NCBI GenBank assembly: GCA_903879705.1
Contig: CAIRMO010000042.1
Location: forward strand, 1 to 39,737
From: an uncultured Candidatus Competibacteraceae bacterium
GTDB lineage: Bacteria; Pseudomonadota; Gammaproteobacteria; Competibacterales; Competibacteraceae
Length of the DNA stretch: 39,737 nt
Direction of reading: 5' to 3'
Part shown: one piece after another, positions 17,643-26,834 of the stretch
Layout of the letters: every line of letters starts with the position of its first letter
How positions within the stretch are numbered: position 1 is the first letter of the stretch
Notes under the pieces: model-generated
What the model was told of the DNA's origin: nothing
What the model saw: only the letters and a program-made list of their open reading frames with translations
Databases searched by the model: none
Position numbers and translations under genes: made by a program

Positions 17643-18983
17643 CTAATTTTCACGCGGACAGGGGATCGTCGCCTCAGCCAGAAATCCGCCCAGCTCCGCA
17701 GAATGGCCGAGTTGCAACGTCCCGCCATACTGGCTGACGATATCGCCGACAATCGCCAGCCCCAGTCCGTAGCCGGCCCGGGATTCATCGATCCGGGTCC
17801 CACGTTGCCGGAGCAGTTCCAGTTGTTCCGGGGGACAGCCCGGCCCGTCGTCTTCAACCCCCAGTCGAAGCTGTTCCCGGTCGGCGTCAACCGTCAGCCG
17901 TACCGTGGTCGTGGCCCACTCGCAGGCGTTGTTGAGCAGGTTACCCAGCAGTTCCAGCAAATCATCGCGGTCGCCGGGAAAGGCGCTGTCCGCCGGGACC
18001 TGCGCCTCGATCTGCAAATTCCAGCCGCCATGAATCAGGTGCAGGGTCGCAATCAGATCGGCGACCTCCTGATTGAGCAGTACCCGCTGACCGGGAGTGC
18101 CCCCGCCGACGATCCGCGCCCGTTTCATTTCGCGTTCGGTCAGTGTGCGAATCTGCTGAATCTGTTGACGCAGGTCCGGCCACCAGGCGGCAGCCGCTTC
18201 GGACGGGGGCGGTTGTTCAGCCAGTTGAGTGAGTGCGGTCAACGGCGTTTTTAGCGCATGCGCCAGGTTGCCGAGTGCGTGTCTGGCCCGTTGCTGCCGG
18301 TGGCCTAACAGCTCCAGCAACCGGTTGAGTTCCGCTACCAGTGGTCGCACCTCGTCCGGCACAGTGACCGGCAATTGCGGAATTTCCCCTCGCGCCAGCC
18401 GGGCCAGTTCACGGCGAATCTGCTCCAGCGGAGCCAGCCCGCGCCGCACGATCAACCGCTGGATCAGGAGCAACCCGCCAAACAGGATCAGCGCCATCAG
18501 GCCAAATTGCAGCAACAGCCGGCGGAGACCCGCACTGACCGGGCTGAAGTCCTCGGTGACCAGCAAGGTGACTGACTGGCCCTGCACCGCGACAGCGCGA
18601 CCAACCAGCAACAGGTCCTGGCTCTGCGGTCCAGTCGCAAAGCTCCGGGTGAAGCGGTCGGCGACGAAGGGCGGCAGCGGCAGCTCAGCATCCCACAGCG
18701 ACCGGGAATAAATCTCGACCCCAGCGCCCTCGATCCGGTAATAGTGGCCGGAATAGGGTTGGCGAAAAATGGCGCTGATCCGGTCGGTGGCCAGTTGCGG
18801 GTGGCCAGCAGCGTCAAATTCCAGCGCCACCAGCAGTGTTTCCAGATCGTGTTCTACCCGGCTGGCGACAAAATCCTCGGCCAGTTGCCGTAGCGAGTAG
18901 CCGCCAATGGCGACCGCCAGCACCGTCAGCATCGCCAACACGACGATCAGGCCGGTGGACAGCCGGGTTTGCAGCGAGGTCAT
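17643..18983 (-). CDS. Sensor histidine kinase, PhoQ-like
   Basis: A 446-residue inner-membrane kinase: helix near residues 10-30, periplasmic sensor to about 160, second helix near 165-185, HAMP, then the H-box with His242 in LAHALKTPL, which follows the PhoQ style (HxLKTPL) rather than the common HELRTPL. The N-box is [11 protein letters not shown], followed by EDDGPGCP and GYGLGLAIV. It overlaps the response-regulator gene by four bases (ATGA) and is the last gene of the PepSY/b561 operon. The periplasmic domain lacks an obvious acidic Mg-binding patch, so the stimulus is unknown. Confidence 0.88.
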   Translation of the reverse strand: MTSLQTRLSTGLIVVLAMLTVLAVAIGGYSLRQLAEDFVASRVEHDLETLLVALEFDAAGHPQLATDRISAIFRQPYSGHYYRIEGAGVEIYSRSLWDAELPLPPFVADRFTRSFATGPQSQDLLLVGRAVAVQGQSVTLLVTEDFSPVSAGLRRLLLQFGLMALILFGGLLLIQRLIVRRGLAPLEQIRRELARLARGEIPQLPVTVPDEVRPLVAELNRLLELLGHRQQRARHALGNLAHALKTPLTALTQLAEQPPPSEAAAAWWPDLRQQIQQIRTLTEREMKRARIVGGGTPGQRVLLNQEVADLIATLHLIHGGWNLQIEAQVPADSAFPGDRDDLLELLGNLLNNACEWATTTVRLTVDADREQLRLGVEDDGPGCPPEQLELLRQRGTRIDESRAGYGLGLAIVGDIVSQYGGTLQLGHSAELGGFLAEATIPCPREN

Positions 18984-19651
18984 CCGGCGTCGTCCCCGAA
19001 GACATAGCCCTGGCCGCGCCGGGTGGCGATCAAATCACGGCCCAGTTTGCGCCGCAGCCGGTTGATGTAAACCTCCAGCACATTGCTGTCGCGCTCGGTG
19101 TCGAAATCGTAGACATGTTCCGCCAGTCGGGATTTAGACAGCACCCGGCCGGGGTGCAGCATGAAGTAGCGCAATAAGCGAAATTCGGTCCCAGTCAGAT
19201 CAATCGCTTCGCGGGTAGCGAGAATCCGCACGGTTTGCGCGTCCTCGTCCAGTTCCAGCCCGGCCACCCGCAACGGGCCATGTGGCCGGGCAACGCCGCG
19301 CCGCAGCAAGGCTTGTAGCCGGGCGATCAATTCGGCGGTGTGGAACGGTTTGCTGAGGTAGTCGTCGGCACCGGCCTTGAAACCGTCCACTTTTTCGTGC
19401 CAGGCATCGCGGGCAGTCAGAATCAATACCGGCAGCGGGTTGCCCGCCGCCCGCCAGTGGCGCAGCACCTCCAGTCCGGGCCGGCCCGGCAAGCCCAAAT
19501 CCAGGACCGCGACGTCGTAGGGTTCGGAGCCGCCCATAAATTCGGCATCCACGCCATCAGCGGCGACATCCACCGCAAAGCCGGTTTTTTCCAGTTCGAG
19601 CCGCAGACGGTCGCTCAGCCCGGCATCGTCTTCAACCAGCAGCAGGCGCAT
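18980..19651 (-). CDS. OmpR/PhoB-family response regulator, PhoP/QseB-like
   Basis: A 223-residue DNA-binding regulator. The receiver has acidic residues Glu7-Asp8-Asp9, phosphoacceptor Asp51 (VLDLGLPG), Thr in LTARD and Lys in SKPF. The winged-helix output domain covers about 125-220 ([13 protein letters not shown], then [15 protein letters not shown] and the wing RGQGYVF). It overlaps its kinase by four bases and follows the second PepSY gene by 14, so it is probably part of the operon starting at 21026 and may control it. Confidence 0.9.
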   Translation of the reverse strand: MRLLLVEDDAGLSDRLRLELEKTGFAVDVAADGVDAEFMGGSEPYDVAVLDLGLPGRPGLEVLRHWRAAGNPLPVLILTARDAWHEKVDGFKAGADDYLSKPFHTAELIARLQALLRRGVARPHGPLRVAGLELDEDAQTVRILATREAIDLTGTEFRLLRYFMLHPGRVLSKSRLAEHVYDFDTERDSNVLEVYINRLRRKLGRDLIATRRGQGYVFGDDAG

Positions 19652-19665
19652 GGCGGATTTTCCGG

Positions 19666-19986
19666 TTATTTCTGTTCAAGGCGCTGTAGCTCACCGGTGC
19701 GGGCATCGTATTCAAATTCCCGCACCGCGCCATCTTCACCCAGCAGTTTGAGGTCGTAGACATAGCGGCCCTGTTCAACTTCCAGTTTCGCTTCCAGCAA
19801 CTGGCCGTGTGGGTACTGGCGACGATGATTGGCGAGGATGGTTTCCAGCGACAGGATTTGGCCGGCGTTGCGTAACTGACGCAATTGGTGAATTTCGTCG
19901 TGATCGCGATCGGCAACCACCGGCCCCGCTATGAACAGGCCGACCGCCAGCAACACTCTGGCGGCGGATTTGAGGAGGAGGCGCAT
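19666..19986 (-). CDS. PepSY-domain periplasmic protein
   Basis: A 106-residue exported protein. The signal peptide ([24 protein letters not shown]) ends near residue 26. The remainder is one PepSY domain: [15 protein letters not shown], then [36 protein letters not shown]. The start at 19986 is chosen for the signal peptide and a GGAG eight bases upstream; a longer open frame upstream is ignored. It lies between cytochrome b561 and the response regulator, and may modulate the kinase or the cytochrome; PepSY domains are often linked to inhibition or to ferric-reductase-like electron transfer. Confidence 0.82.
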   Translation of the reverse strand: MRLLLKSAARVLLAVGLFIAGPVVADRDHDEIHQLRQLRNAGQILSLETILANHRRQYPHGQLLEAKLEVEQGRYVYDLKLLGEDGAVREFEYDARTGELQRLEQK

Positions 19987-20015
19987 GGATGCGGCTCCGC
20001 AGACCGGCCCGGGTT

Positions 20016-20630
20016 TCAGCCCCGTTTGCGGCCGGTGATCATGGCGAGGGCCAGATTTTCGCGATGCAGCAGGCTTTCCCAAACCACCCCGGTCAAATGG
20101 CCGACGACCAGAACCACGGTGAAGTTGGCGAAAAGCTCATGCACCTCTTTGAAAGCGTCAATGGCACTGTCGCTGCTGTCGATCAGCAGACCGGCCAGCG
20201 GCCCCAAGCCTTTGTCAGCGCCATACAGCATCAGGCCGGCGCTGACTGTAATGGCCAGACTTAGTAGCAGAACGATGATCATGGCGCCGCCGGCGGGGTT
20301 GTGACCGAGATGACGCGGCGCTTGCAGGGTCAGCACCGCTTTGGTGTAAGCAAAGATGGCGCGTGGTCCATACACGAAGTCGCTGAACCGGGCATAACGC
20401 GGTCCGACCAAGCCCCAGATCAAGCGGAACAGCAACAGGCCAACGATCGTATAGCCGGCCCAGATATGAAGGGTTTGCAGCGATTCCTCAGACAGGAGCG
20501 GCTCGCGGATTTTTTCAAACCAGCCGCTCTGGCTGCAAAAGGCAAAAACAAAGGCGAGAACCAGGGTCCAATGAAACAGGCGGACCAGCGGATCCCAAAC
20601 CGTGATTTCGGGCGTGGCGCGATCAGTCAT
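20016..20630 (-). CDS. Cytochrome b561-family membrane protein
   Basis: A 204-residue integral membrane cytochrome of the bacterial b561/Ni-hydrogenase b-subunit family, with four helices and haem-ligand His residues: LFHW (His20), LHIWAGY in helix 2, and VVGHLTG plus VHELF in the last part. VWDPLVRLFHWTL at the start is the family's hallmark. It probably moves electrons between quinol and a periplasmic partner. PepSY genes flank it on both sides, a pairing seen in several proteobacteria; the partner acceptor is not encoded here. Confidence 0.88.
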   Translation of the reverse strand: MTDRATPEITVWDPLVRLFHWTLVLAFVFAFCSQSGWFEKIREPLLSEESLQTLHIWAGYTIVGLLLFRLIWGLVGPRYARFSDFVYGPRAIFAYTKAVLTLQAPRHLGHNPAGGAMIIVLLLSLAITVSAGLMLYGADKGLGPLAGLLIDSSDSAIDAFKEVHELFANFTVVLVVGHLTGVVWESLLHRENLALAMITGRKRG

Positions 20631-20652
20631 GGAGTTAACACTTTCGGTAGGG

Positions 20653-20681
20653 CCTCCGCCGCCAGGTCGCAGCGGCGGAGG
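20653..20681 (-). other. Intergenic 10-bp stem-loop
   Basis: CCTCCGCCGC (20653-20662) and GCGGCGGAGG (20672-20681) are perfect complements around a nine-base loop, in the 78-base gap between the first PepSY gene and the cytochrome b561 gene. There is no T run, so it is more likely an mRNA-stabilising or partial-termination element that raises the PepSY to cytochrome ratio. Confidence 0.5.
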
Positions 20682-20708
20682 GTAAGGCGTGGAGCTGTAG
20701 CTCAGGGA

Positions 20709-21026
20709 TTACTCGCTCTTTTCGCCAACCAGAGCGCCGTTGGCAATCTCGTAGTACACCTCCCACTTCTTGCCATCATCGCCGGTGATTCTGACTTCCC
20801 AGGTCTTCTTGCCCTTATAGGTGTCCCCATAGACCTTGGTCACTTTGCCCGGATGCGCCTTAAGCGCCATAGCCGTGGCGTGTTCCTGGGTCATGGTCAT
20901 GGGCGCGGCTGGAGCAGCGACCGCAGCCGGTGCGGCAACGGGTGCCTCGCCGGCAGCAAAGACGGCAGGCGTGGCAAAGACCGCAACAAGGGCGATGGCG
21001 GCGAATAGCGGTTTACGGACGATCAT
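20709..21026 (-). CDS. PepSY-domain exported protein, first gene of the operon
   Basis: A 105-residue protein with a signal peptide (cleavage after VFAA near residue 25), a 20-residue Ala/Pro/Val spacer, then a PepSY domain (MTQEHATAMALKAHPGKV followed by KKTWEVRITGDDGKKWEVYYEIANG). The ATG at 21026 follows AGAGG. Predicted periplasmic. It begins the run PepSY, b561, PepSY, regulator, kinase. The paired PepSY proteins are not closely alike, so this is not a recent duplication. Confidence 0.82.
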   Translation of the reverse strand: MIVRKPLFAAIALVAVFATPAVFAAGEAPVAAPAAVAAPAAPMTMTQEHATAMALKAHPGKVTKVYGDTYKGKKTWEVRITGDDGKKWEVYYEIANGALVGEKSE

Positions 21027-21117
21027 CGAGTAAGCCTCTTCAGGGTGGGTTTGGGGAAAAATCGGCGGGCCGTCGATGTGAACAGGTATTTCTGCCACTG
21101 CGACGACCTTGCTGCCC

Positions 21118-21147
21118 ATTATCATAGGTTGTTCGCCTTAACCCAAA
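21118..21147 (-). promoter_or_regulatory. Candidate promoter of the PepSY/b561/two-component operon
   Basis: Reading the minus strand, TTTGGG (21142-21147) and GATAAT (21118-21123) are 18 bases apart, and the -10 is preceded by TAT. It lies about 90 bases before the first PepSY gene. No clear PhoP-type direct repeat was seen. Confidence 0.3.
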
Positions 21148-21233
21148 CTGAAAAGACGGACGTGGCGCAATGGTGCAGTTGCGCGCAGACTTCTCTGACC
21201 AATGAAACCACTAGCCGGCTTGAAATCTTGCCC

Positions 21234-22040
21234 ATGTCCAGCATACAACCTGATAACCAATGTTCATTGTTCCCACCGCTCTATGCTCGCACCATCGGTT
21301 CCGGGCCGGACGTGGCGCTGGTCCATGGCTGGGGGATGCACTCCGGCGTTTGGGAGGACGTGGTCGAGGCGCTGATCGACGACTACCGGGTGACGGTCAT
21401 GGATCTGCCCGGCCACGGTTATAGCCGGGGGATTGATGCCGGCCAGACCTTCCCGGAACTGGCTGAGGCGGTCGCCGCGGTCGTTCCTGCGCCGGCAGTC
21501 TGGATCGGTTGGTCGCTAGGCGGGCTGATCGCCCAGCAAGTGGGTGTCTCCATGCCGAAGCGAATCAGCCGGCTGGCGCTGGTTAGCAGCACCCCGTGTT
21601 TTGTGCAACGCCCAGACTGGCCGCACGCCGTCGCTTTGCCGGTGCTGCGCCAGTTCGCCGAGGAGTTGCGCCAGAACCACCGGGCCGTACTCAAACGGTT
21701 TGTTGCCCTGGAAGTCCACGGCAGTGACCATGCCAACGATCAGTATCGCCAACTCAAGGCGCTGCTGTTTCAGCACGGCGAGCCAGACCCGGTGGCGCTG
21801 GGCAAGGGCCTGGCGATGCTGGAAAGCGTCGATCTGCGGGCCGAGTTGCCCCGTATCGCCGGTTCGACTCTGCTGTTGATGGGTCAGCGCGATCAACTGA
21901 CCCCGGCAGCAGCGGGCGAGGCCATGCTGAAATTACTGCCTGACGCCCGGTTGCGGATTTTCGAGCGGGCCGGTCATGCGCCGTTCTTCTCCCACCTGCC
22001 GGACTTCATGGCCGAACTGCGGGCGTTTCTCGATGCGTGA
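21234..22040 (+). CDS. bioH: Pimeloyl-ACP methyl ester carboxylesterase BioH
   Basis: A 268-residue alpha/beta hydrolase that frees pimeloyl-ACP from its methyl ester at the end of BioC/BioH chain building in biotin synthesis. HGWGMHSGVW gives the oxyanion region, the nucleophile Ser sits in GWSLGG (about residue 92), Asp in GQRDQLTP and His in AGHAPFFSH complete the triad. I start at the ATG at 21234, since upstream codons lie in a non-coding stretch; the ribosome site is weak. It overlaps bioC by eight bases, which supports the name over a generic hydrolase. Confidence 0.9.
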   Translation: MSSIQPDNQCSLFPPLYARTIGSGPDVALVHGWGMHSGVWEDVVEALIDDYRVTVMDLPGHGYSRGIDAGQTFPELAEAVAAVVPAPAVWIGWSLGGLIAQQVGVSMPKRISRLALVSSTPCFVQRPDWPHAVALPVLRQFAEELRQNHRAVLKRFVALEVHGSDHANDQYRQLKALLFQHGEPDPVALGKGLAMLESVDLRAELPRIAGSTLLLMGQRDQLTPAAAGEAMLKLLPDARLRIFERAGHAPFFSHLPDFMAELRAFLDA

Positions 22041-22926
22041 TAACCACGAAGGCCAGCCGTTTGATCTGGACTTGACCTTGCGGCAGCAGGCGTTGCACCG
22101 GGCAGCGGCCCATTATGATGAGGCTGCTTTTCTGCACCGCGAAGTGGGCGGACGGCTGCTGGAGCGGCTGGATTGCCTCAAGTGTACCCCGGAGGTGATT
22201 CTCGACGTGGGCTGTGGCACCGGCCAGATTACCGTGGCGTTGATGAAGAAGTACCGCAAGGCGCGAATGATCGGGCTGGAGCTGGCCCCGGCGCTGGTGA
22301 GGAAAGCCGGCCAACGGGGATCGTGGTTCCGCACCCTGCATGGCGCGGTCGCCGCCGCCGACGCATTACCCATTACCGAAGCTGGTTGCGACCTGATTTT
22401 CTCCAACCTGACCTTGCCTTGGTACCCCGATCTGGATCAGGTCTTCGCCGAGTTTCGCCGGGTGCTTAAACCGGGCGGGGTGCTGCTGTTCAGCACCCTG
22501 GGGCCGGACACCTTGATCGAGTTACGGCGCAGTTGGGCCGCCGCCGACCGCTACACCCACATCAACGCCTTCTTTGACCTGCACGATATTGGTGATGCGC
22601 TGCTGCGGGCGGGGCTGGCCGAGCCGGTGATGGATGTGGAGCGGCTGACCTTGACTTACCCGGAGGTGGCCGGGTTGATGCGCGATTTGAAGAAGCTGGG
22701 GGCGGGCAATGTCACCGCTGGCCGCACCCCCGGTCTGACCGGCAAGGGTCGGTTGCAGGCGATGCAAGCCGCCTATGAGCGGCTGCGCCGTCCCGACGGC
22801 TTGCTGCCAGCCAGTTGCGAACTGGTGTACGGCCATGCTTGGGGGCCATTCGCCCATTCGTCCCGCGCCCAGGCTGAAGGCCCGGCGTTTTTCCCATTGT
22901 CGCAGTTACGCCGCGGGTCGCCATAA
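22033..22926 (+). CDS. bioC: Malonyl-ACP O-methyltransferase BioC
   Basis: A 297-residue SAM-dependent methyltransferase that methylates the free carboxyl of malonyl-ACP to prime pimelate synthesis. The SAM motif DVGCGTGQIT lies near residue 60, and FSNLTLPWYPDLDQVFAEFRRVLKPGG around 125-150 is the BioC-type post-motif region. The start ATG (22033) is inside bioH, and the last eight bases of bioH overlap it, so translation is coupled. The length is slightly above E. coli BioC (251) owing to a longer C-terminus. Other bio genes are not in the window. Confidence 0.9.
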   Translation: MRDNHEGQPFDLDLTLRQQALHRAAAHYDEAAFLHREVGGRLLERLDCLKCTPEVILDVGCGTGQITVALMKKYRKARMIGLELAPALVRKAGQRGSWFRTLHGAVAAADALPITEAGCDLIFSNLTLPWYPDLDQVFAEFRRVLKPGGVLLFSTLGPDTLIELRRSWAAADRYTHINAFFDLHDIGDALLRAGLAEPVMDVERLTLTYPEVAGLMRDLKKLGAGNVTAGRTPGLTGKGRLQAMQAAYERLRRPDGLLPASCELVYGHAWGPFAHSSRAQAEGPAFFPLSQLRRGSP

Positions 22927-22978
22927 CCGACTGTTTTGCAACCCGCACGAAAAGTTCCCTGGCATAAGTCGGTGCTAA

Positions 22979-23008
22979 TTGAATAAACCTTGGAAATTTT
23001 AGTAGAAT
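22979..23008 (+). promoter_or_regulatory. Candidate promoter of the cco operon
   Basis: TTGAAT (22979-22984) and TAGAAT (23003-23008) with an 18-base spacer, about 120 bases before ccoN. I looked for an FNR/ANR box (TTGAT-N4-ATCAA) in the region and did not find one. Confidence 0.4.
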
Positions 23009-23047
23009 ACCGGCGTGACAATTTGCCGCAACCCGTCTGAACTCACC

Positions 23048-23082
23048 CCGACCTGTTTTTCAGTCCCCATTGAACAGGTCGG
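23048..23082 (+). other. Leader stem-loop upstream of ccoN
   Basis: CCGACCTGTT (23048-23057) is perfectly complementary to AACAGGTCGG (23073-23082), with a 15-base loop. It lies between the predicted promoter and the ccoN ribosome site, so it would form in the mRNA leader. No T run follows, which argues against a simple terminator. Confidence 0.5.
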
Positions 23083-23131
23083 AAACCACCACAAAACTCC
23101 TCACTTTATGGCTTGCTAAGGAGACTTGGTT

Positions 23132-24571
23132 ATGTCCCAAAGCTCAGCGTTGCCAGCCGAGCAGTACAACTACAGCATCGTCCGCCGGTTTACGATTATG
23201 GCGATGGTGTGGGCGGTGCTTGGCATGTGCGTTGGCGTCTACCTCGCCAGCGAACTGGCTTGGCCGTTCCTTAATTTCGATATTCCGCAACTGACCTTCG
23301 GGCGGCTGCGCCCGACCCATACCACGATGGTGATTTTCGGCTTCGGCGGCAGCGCCCTGTTCGCCACCTCGTACTACATCGTGCAGCGCACCAGTCAGGC
23401 GCGACTGGCCTTCCCGTGGTTGGCCGAGTTCACCTTCTGGGGCTGGACCGGCGGCGTCGCGCTGGGCGTGTTGAGCTATGTCTTCGGCATCACCCAGGGC
23501 CGCGAATACGCTGAATTTGAATGGCCGCTGGACATCGCGATCACGCTGGTTTGGGTCTCCTACTTCGCGGTCTATGTTGAAACCCTGCGTCGCCGCAATC
23601 AGCCGCATATCTACGTCGCCAACTGGTTCTATCTGGCCTTCATCGTGGCGGTAGCCCTGCTGCACATCTTCAATAATCTGGCGGTGCCGGTCAGCCTGAC
23701 CAAGTCCTACAGCCTGTTTGCCGGGGTGCAGGATGCGATGACCCAATGGTGGTACGGCCATAATGCGGTCGGCTTTTTCCTGACGGCCGCCTTCCTTGGC
23801 ATGATGTACTACTTTGTGCCGAAACAGGCGGGTCGGCCGGTCTATTCCTACCGGCTGTCGATCATCCACTTCTGGGCGCTGATCTTCCTGTACATGTGGG
23901 CAGGCGGGCATCATCTGCACTGGACCTCGCTTCCCGACTGGGTTTCGACTTTGGCGGCCACGTTCTCGGTCATTCTGCTGATGCCCTCGTGGGGCGGCAT
24001 GATCAACGGGATCATGACCCTGTCCGGGGCATGGGATAAATTGCGCTCCGATCCGGTTCTGCTGTTCCTGATCACCTCGCTGTCGTTCTACGGGATGTCC
24101 ACCTTTGAGGGGCCGCTGATGTCGCTCAAGAGCGTCAACGCCCTGTCGCATTACACCGACTGGACGGTCGGCCACGTTCACTCCGGTGCCTTGGGCTGGG
24201 TGGCGCTGGTCAGTTTCGGCTCGTTTTATCACTTGATTCCCCGGTTGTGGGATCGAAAGATGTACAGCGATACCCTGATTTACGTTCATTTCTGGCTCGC
24301 CACCATCGGCATCGTGCTGTACATCACTTCACTGTGGGTCGCCGGCATTGGTCAGGGTTTGATGCTGCGCAGCTTCGATGACTACGGCAATCTCGCTTAC
24401 ACCTTCATCGAGACCGTCGAGTTCATGCATACCCCGTATGTGTGGCGGGCGCTGGGCGGAGCATTCTTTGTCGCCGGCACCCTGGTCATGGTCTATAACA
24501 TGGCGATGACCATCGCCCGGCGCCAAGCGGCGGCTGAAACCCAACTGTCGGCCCAGCCGGCGCACGCTTAA
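23132..24571 (+). CDS. ccoN: cbb3-type cytochrome c oxidase subunit I
   Basis: Catalytic subunit (479 residues) of the high-affinity cbb3 oxidase, which reduces O2 at a haem b3-CuB site in the inner membrane. About 12 membrane helices. Copper-ligand-type residues are His210 (GHNAVGF) and His260-His261 (GGHHLHW), with Tyr254 at the position of the cbb3 cross-linked tyrosine. His348 and His350 sit in [10 protein letters not shown] for the haems. The ATG at 23132 follows AAGGAG by eight bases. First gene of ccoNOQP. Confidence 0.96.
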   Translation: MSQSSALPAEQYNYSIVRRFTIMAMVWAVLGMCVGVYLASELAWPFLNFDIPQLTFGRLRPTHTTMVIFGFGGSALFATSYYIVQRTSQARLAFPWLAEFTFWGWTGGVALGVLSYVFGITQGREYAEFEWPLDIAITLVWVSYFAVYVETLRRRNQPHIYVANWFYLAFIVAVALLHIFNNLAVPVSLTKSYSLFAGVQDAMTQWWYGHNAVGFFLTAAFLGMMYYFVPKQAGRPVYSYRLSIIHFWALIFLYMWAGGHHLHWTSLPDWVSTLAATFSVILLMPSWGGMINGIMTLSGAWDKLRSDPVLLFLITSLSFYGMSTFEGPLMSLKSVNALSHYTDWTVGHVHSGALGWVALVSFGSFYHLIPRLWDRKMYSDTLIYVHFWLATIGIVLYITSLWVAGIGQGLMLRSFDDYGNLAYTFIETVEFMHTPYVWRALGGAFFVAGTLVMVYNMAMTIARRQAAAETQLSAQPAHA

Positions 24572-24592
24572 GGCGCGGGGAGAGCGATTGCC

Positions 24593-25330
24593 ATGAGACA
24601 TGAACAGATTGAAACCAACTCCGGCCTGATGCTGCTGTTGATCCTGGTCGTGATCAGCATCGGCGGGCTGGTTGAAATTGTCCCGCTGTTCTACATCAAC
24701 GAGACGGTTGAGGATGTGAAGGGCGCGGTGCGGCCCTACACACCGCTGGAACTGCGCGGACGCGATATCTACATCCGTGAAGGCTGCTACCTGTGCCATT
24801 CCCAGCAGATTCGGCCGTTCCGTGACGAGTGGTTGCGCTACGGCCATTATTCATTGGCGGCGGAGTCGCAATACGATCATCCCTTCCAGTGGGGTTCCAA
24901 GCGCACCGGCCCCGATTTGGCGCGGGTGGGCAACAAATACTCCAATCAGTGGCAGGTGCAGCATCTGAACGCGCCGCGCTCAGTCGTGCCGCAGTCGATT
25001 ATGCCCAACTACCCGTGGCTGTTGCAGACCGATCTGGATTATTCCGATATCGTCGGGCGGATGCGGGCCTTACGCTGGACGGGCGTTCCGTACTCGGTCA
25101 CTCAGGCCGAATATGACGCCAACGTCAAGATCTTCGGCAAAGCTACCGCGGACCTGCTGGACATCAACCAGGCGCAGGACACGCTGCTGAAACAGGCACG
25201 TGACCGGGAATTTGACAGTAACCCGGTCCGCCTTACTGAGATGGACGCGCTGGTGGCGTACCTGCAAGTGCTGGGAACGATGGTGGATTTCACCCAGTAC
25301 GATGAAGGCTACTTCACCAAATTCCGCTAA
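24593..25330 (+). CDS. ccoO: cbb3-type cytochrome c oxidase subunit II (monohaem c)
   Basis: A 245-residue membrane-anchored cytochrome c. One N-terminal helix (about 15-35) is followed by a periplasmic domain with a single haem-c site, Cys65-x-x-Cys68-His69 (CYLCH). The axial Met is probably in [10 protein letters not shown] near residue 140. It follows ccoN by 21 bases and passes electrons from CcoP to CcoN. Confidence 0.95.
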   Translation: MRHEQIETNSGLMLLLILVVISIGGLVEIVPLFYINETVEDVKGAVRPYTPLELRGRDIYIREGCYLCHSQQIRPFRDEWLRYGHYSLAAESQYDHPFQWGSKRTGPDLARVGNKYSNQWQVQHLNAPRSVVPQSIMPNYPWLLQTDLDYSDIVGRMRALRWTGVPYSVTQAEYDANVKIFGKATADLLDINQAQDTLLKQARDREFDSNPVRLTEMDALVAYLQVLGTMVDFTQYDEGYFTKFR

Positions 25331-25384
25331 AACCTGAACCGCGTCCCCCCGATATCCGGGGGGTCCGAATGGAGGTTTCGCCCG

Positions 25385-25621
25385 ATGTTCGACTGGCTGA
25401 TGTGGTTCACCCGCATGGACAATTCCAAGCCCTTGGCGTTGATCCTGTTCTTTGGCGCATTCTGCGGCATTCTGATTTATGTGTTCGCCGACAAGCGCCG
25501 CGCTCAGCGGCTGGAGTCCTACAAGTACATTCCGCTGGACGATGACAACGATCGGCGCCAATCCGAACCCCGACCGGCGCAACTCCATTCCCAATCCCGC
25601 AAGGTCATGGACAATGAGTGA
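25385..25621 (+). CDS. ccoQ: cbb3-type cytochrome c oxidase subunit CcoQ
   Basis: A 78-residue small subunit with one membrane helix (about residues 16-36, ALILFFGAFCGILIYVFA) and a basic/polar tail beginning DKRRAQRLESYKYIPLDDD, the usual CcoQ pattern. CcoQ stabilises the complex. The last eight bases overlap the start of ccoP. GGAGG lies ten bases upstream of the ATG. Confidence 0.88.
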   Translation: MFDWLMWFTRMDNSKPLALILFFGAFCGILIYVFADKRRAQRLESYKYIPLDDDNDRRQSEPRPAQLHSQSRKVMDNE

Positions 25622-26576
25622 CAATACATTGAATGCAAAACAAAAACCCGGCGCGGTTCAGACTACCGGTCATTCCTGGGATGGTGATCTTCAGGAATAC
25701 ACCAATCCGCTGCCGCGTTGGTGGCTGTGGTGTTTTTACGGAACCGTGGTGTTTTCGATTCTCTACTGGTTCGTCTATCCCTCGTGGCCGATGGGCAAGG
25801 GTTGGCTGAAGGGCTACGGCACGGTTGATTACACCATCACCGACAAGGCGACGGGCAAGCAACTCGAAAAGAAGGATCAGCCCTGGAATACCCGCGCCCT
25901 GTTGCAAGAAGAATTAGGCCAGGCCGCCAATGACCCGAAGCGCAAGGAAATGCTGGCTAAGGTGCAGGCGGCTACTCCCGAGCAAATCGTCCAGAATCCG
26001 CAGATGATGGAATTTGTACGCTCAGTCGGCAAAGGGTTATTCGGCGATAACTGCGCGGCTTGTCATGGTCAAGGTGGGCAGGGCGTGGTTGGACTGTACC
26101 CAAATCTCACCGACAACGACTGGCTATGGGGCGGCAGCACGGCCAGGATTCAGGAGACGCTGACCTTGGGCCGCAAGGGCTTCATGCCGGCATTTGGCAC
26201 GGTCCTCAAGCCTGATCAACTGGATGATGTCGCGGAATATGTCCTGACCCTGTCCAATGAAGCCAAGCCCAGCGAAGCGGTCGAGCGCGGCAAGGCGCTT
26301 TTTCAGGGCCAGGCTGGTGGTTGCTACGCCTGTCATGGCGCGGACGGTAAGGGTCTTGCTGCTCTTGGATCGGCCAATCTGACCGACAAGATCTGGACGA
26401 TCGTCGATGTGTCCGCGCAGAAAACCCTGCAAGACAAAAAGACGCAAATTACGAATTTCGTCGCGGTGGGCGTCAACAATACCCGCGTTATGCCCGCCTG
26501 GCAGAACCGGCTGACTCCGACCGACATCAAACTGCTGGCGGTCTACGTCCATCAGTTGAGCGGCGCCAAGCAATGA
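25614..26576 (+). CDS. ccoP: cbb3-type cytochrome c oxidase subunit III (dihaem c)
   Basis: A 320-residue dihaem cytochrome c. It starts at the ATG at 25614 inside ccoQ. One N-terminal membrane helix (about residues 35-58) is followed by two cytochrome c domains with haem sites Cys147-Ala-Ala-Cys150-His151 and Cys237-Tyr-Ala-Cys240-His241. Axial Met candidates are in GFMPAFG and RVMPAWQ. It accepts electrons from soluble cytochrome c. The unit ends at the strong terminator at 26619. Confidence 0.95.
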   Translation: MSDNTLNAKQKPGAVQTTGHSWDGDLQEYTNPLPRWWLWCFYGTVVFSILYWFVYPSWPMGKGWLKGYGTVDYTITDKATGKQLEKKDQPWNTRALLQEELGQAANDPKRKEMLAKVQAATPEQIVQNPQMMEFVRSVGKGLFGDNCAACHGQGGQGVVGLYPNLTDNDWLWGGSTARIQETLTLGRKGFMPAFGTVLKPDQLDDVAEYVLTLSNEAKPSEAVERGKALFQGQAGGCYACHGADGKGLAALGSANLTDKIWTIVDVSAQKTLQDKKTQITNFVAVGVNNTRVMPAWQNRLTPTDIKLLAVYVHQLSGAKQ

Positions 26577-26618
26577 TCCGTTTTATCCCGGTTTGAAGTT
26601 CACCGGTTTCAATCCATG

Positions 26619-26652
26619 CTCACCCCCCGCGTTTGGGGGGTGAGTTGTTTAT
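26619..26652 (+). terminator. Strong Rho-independent terminator after ccoP
   Basis: A perfect 10-bp stem CTCACCCCCC (26619-26628) with GGGGGGTGAG (26635-26644), a six-base loop and TTGTTTAT after it. It divides ccoNOQP from the ccoG/fixH-like pair, which therefore needs its own promoter. Confidence 0.85.
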
Positions 26653-26834
26653 GGGTCATACGATTTCGGCTATTTTGTTTTCCTTAATCGCTGCCGATGA
26701 CGCCAGATTTCCAGAATTGGTTTCCCAGTGGTAGTCCCAACCCAACGATTGAAGATTTGATTGGATTATCATCCAGATTAGATGCCTATCCCGGTCAAAT
26801 CTCCCGCTGTTCTAATCACCCATCAGGTGAGTCC

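Noticed and set aside
20688-20712. tRNA-like string GGAGCTGTAGCTCAG
   Set aside because: No anticodon stem, T-loop or acceptor match follows; it runs into the end of the PepSY gene.
23144-24289. 381-codon minus-strand frame opposite ccoN
   Set aside because: Full overlap with an undoubted ccoN and no recognisable domain; mirror-frame artefact.
26755-26780. FNR-like TTGAT ... ATCAT upstream of ccoG
   Set aside because: The half-sites are six bases apart instead of four and the second is imperfect, so it does not fit the TTGAT-N4-ATCAA consensus.
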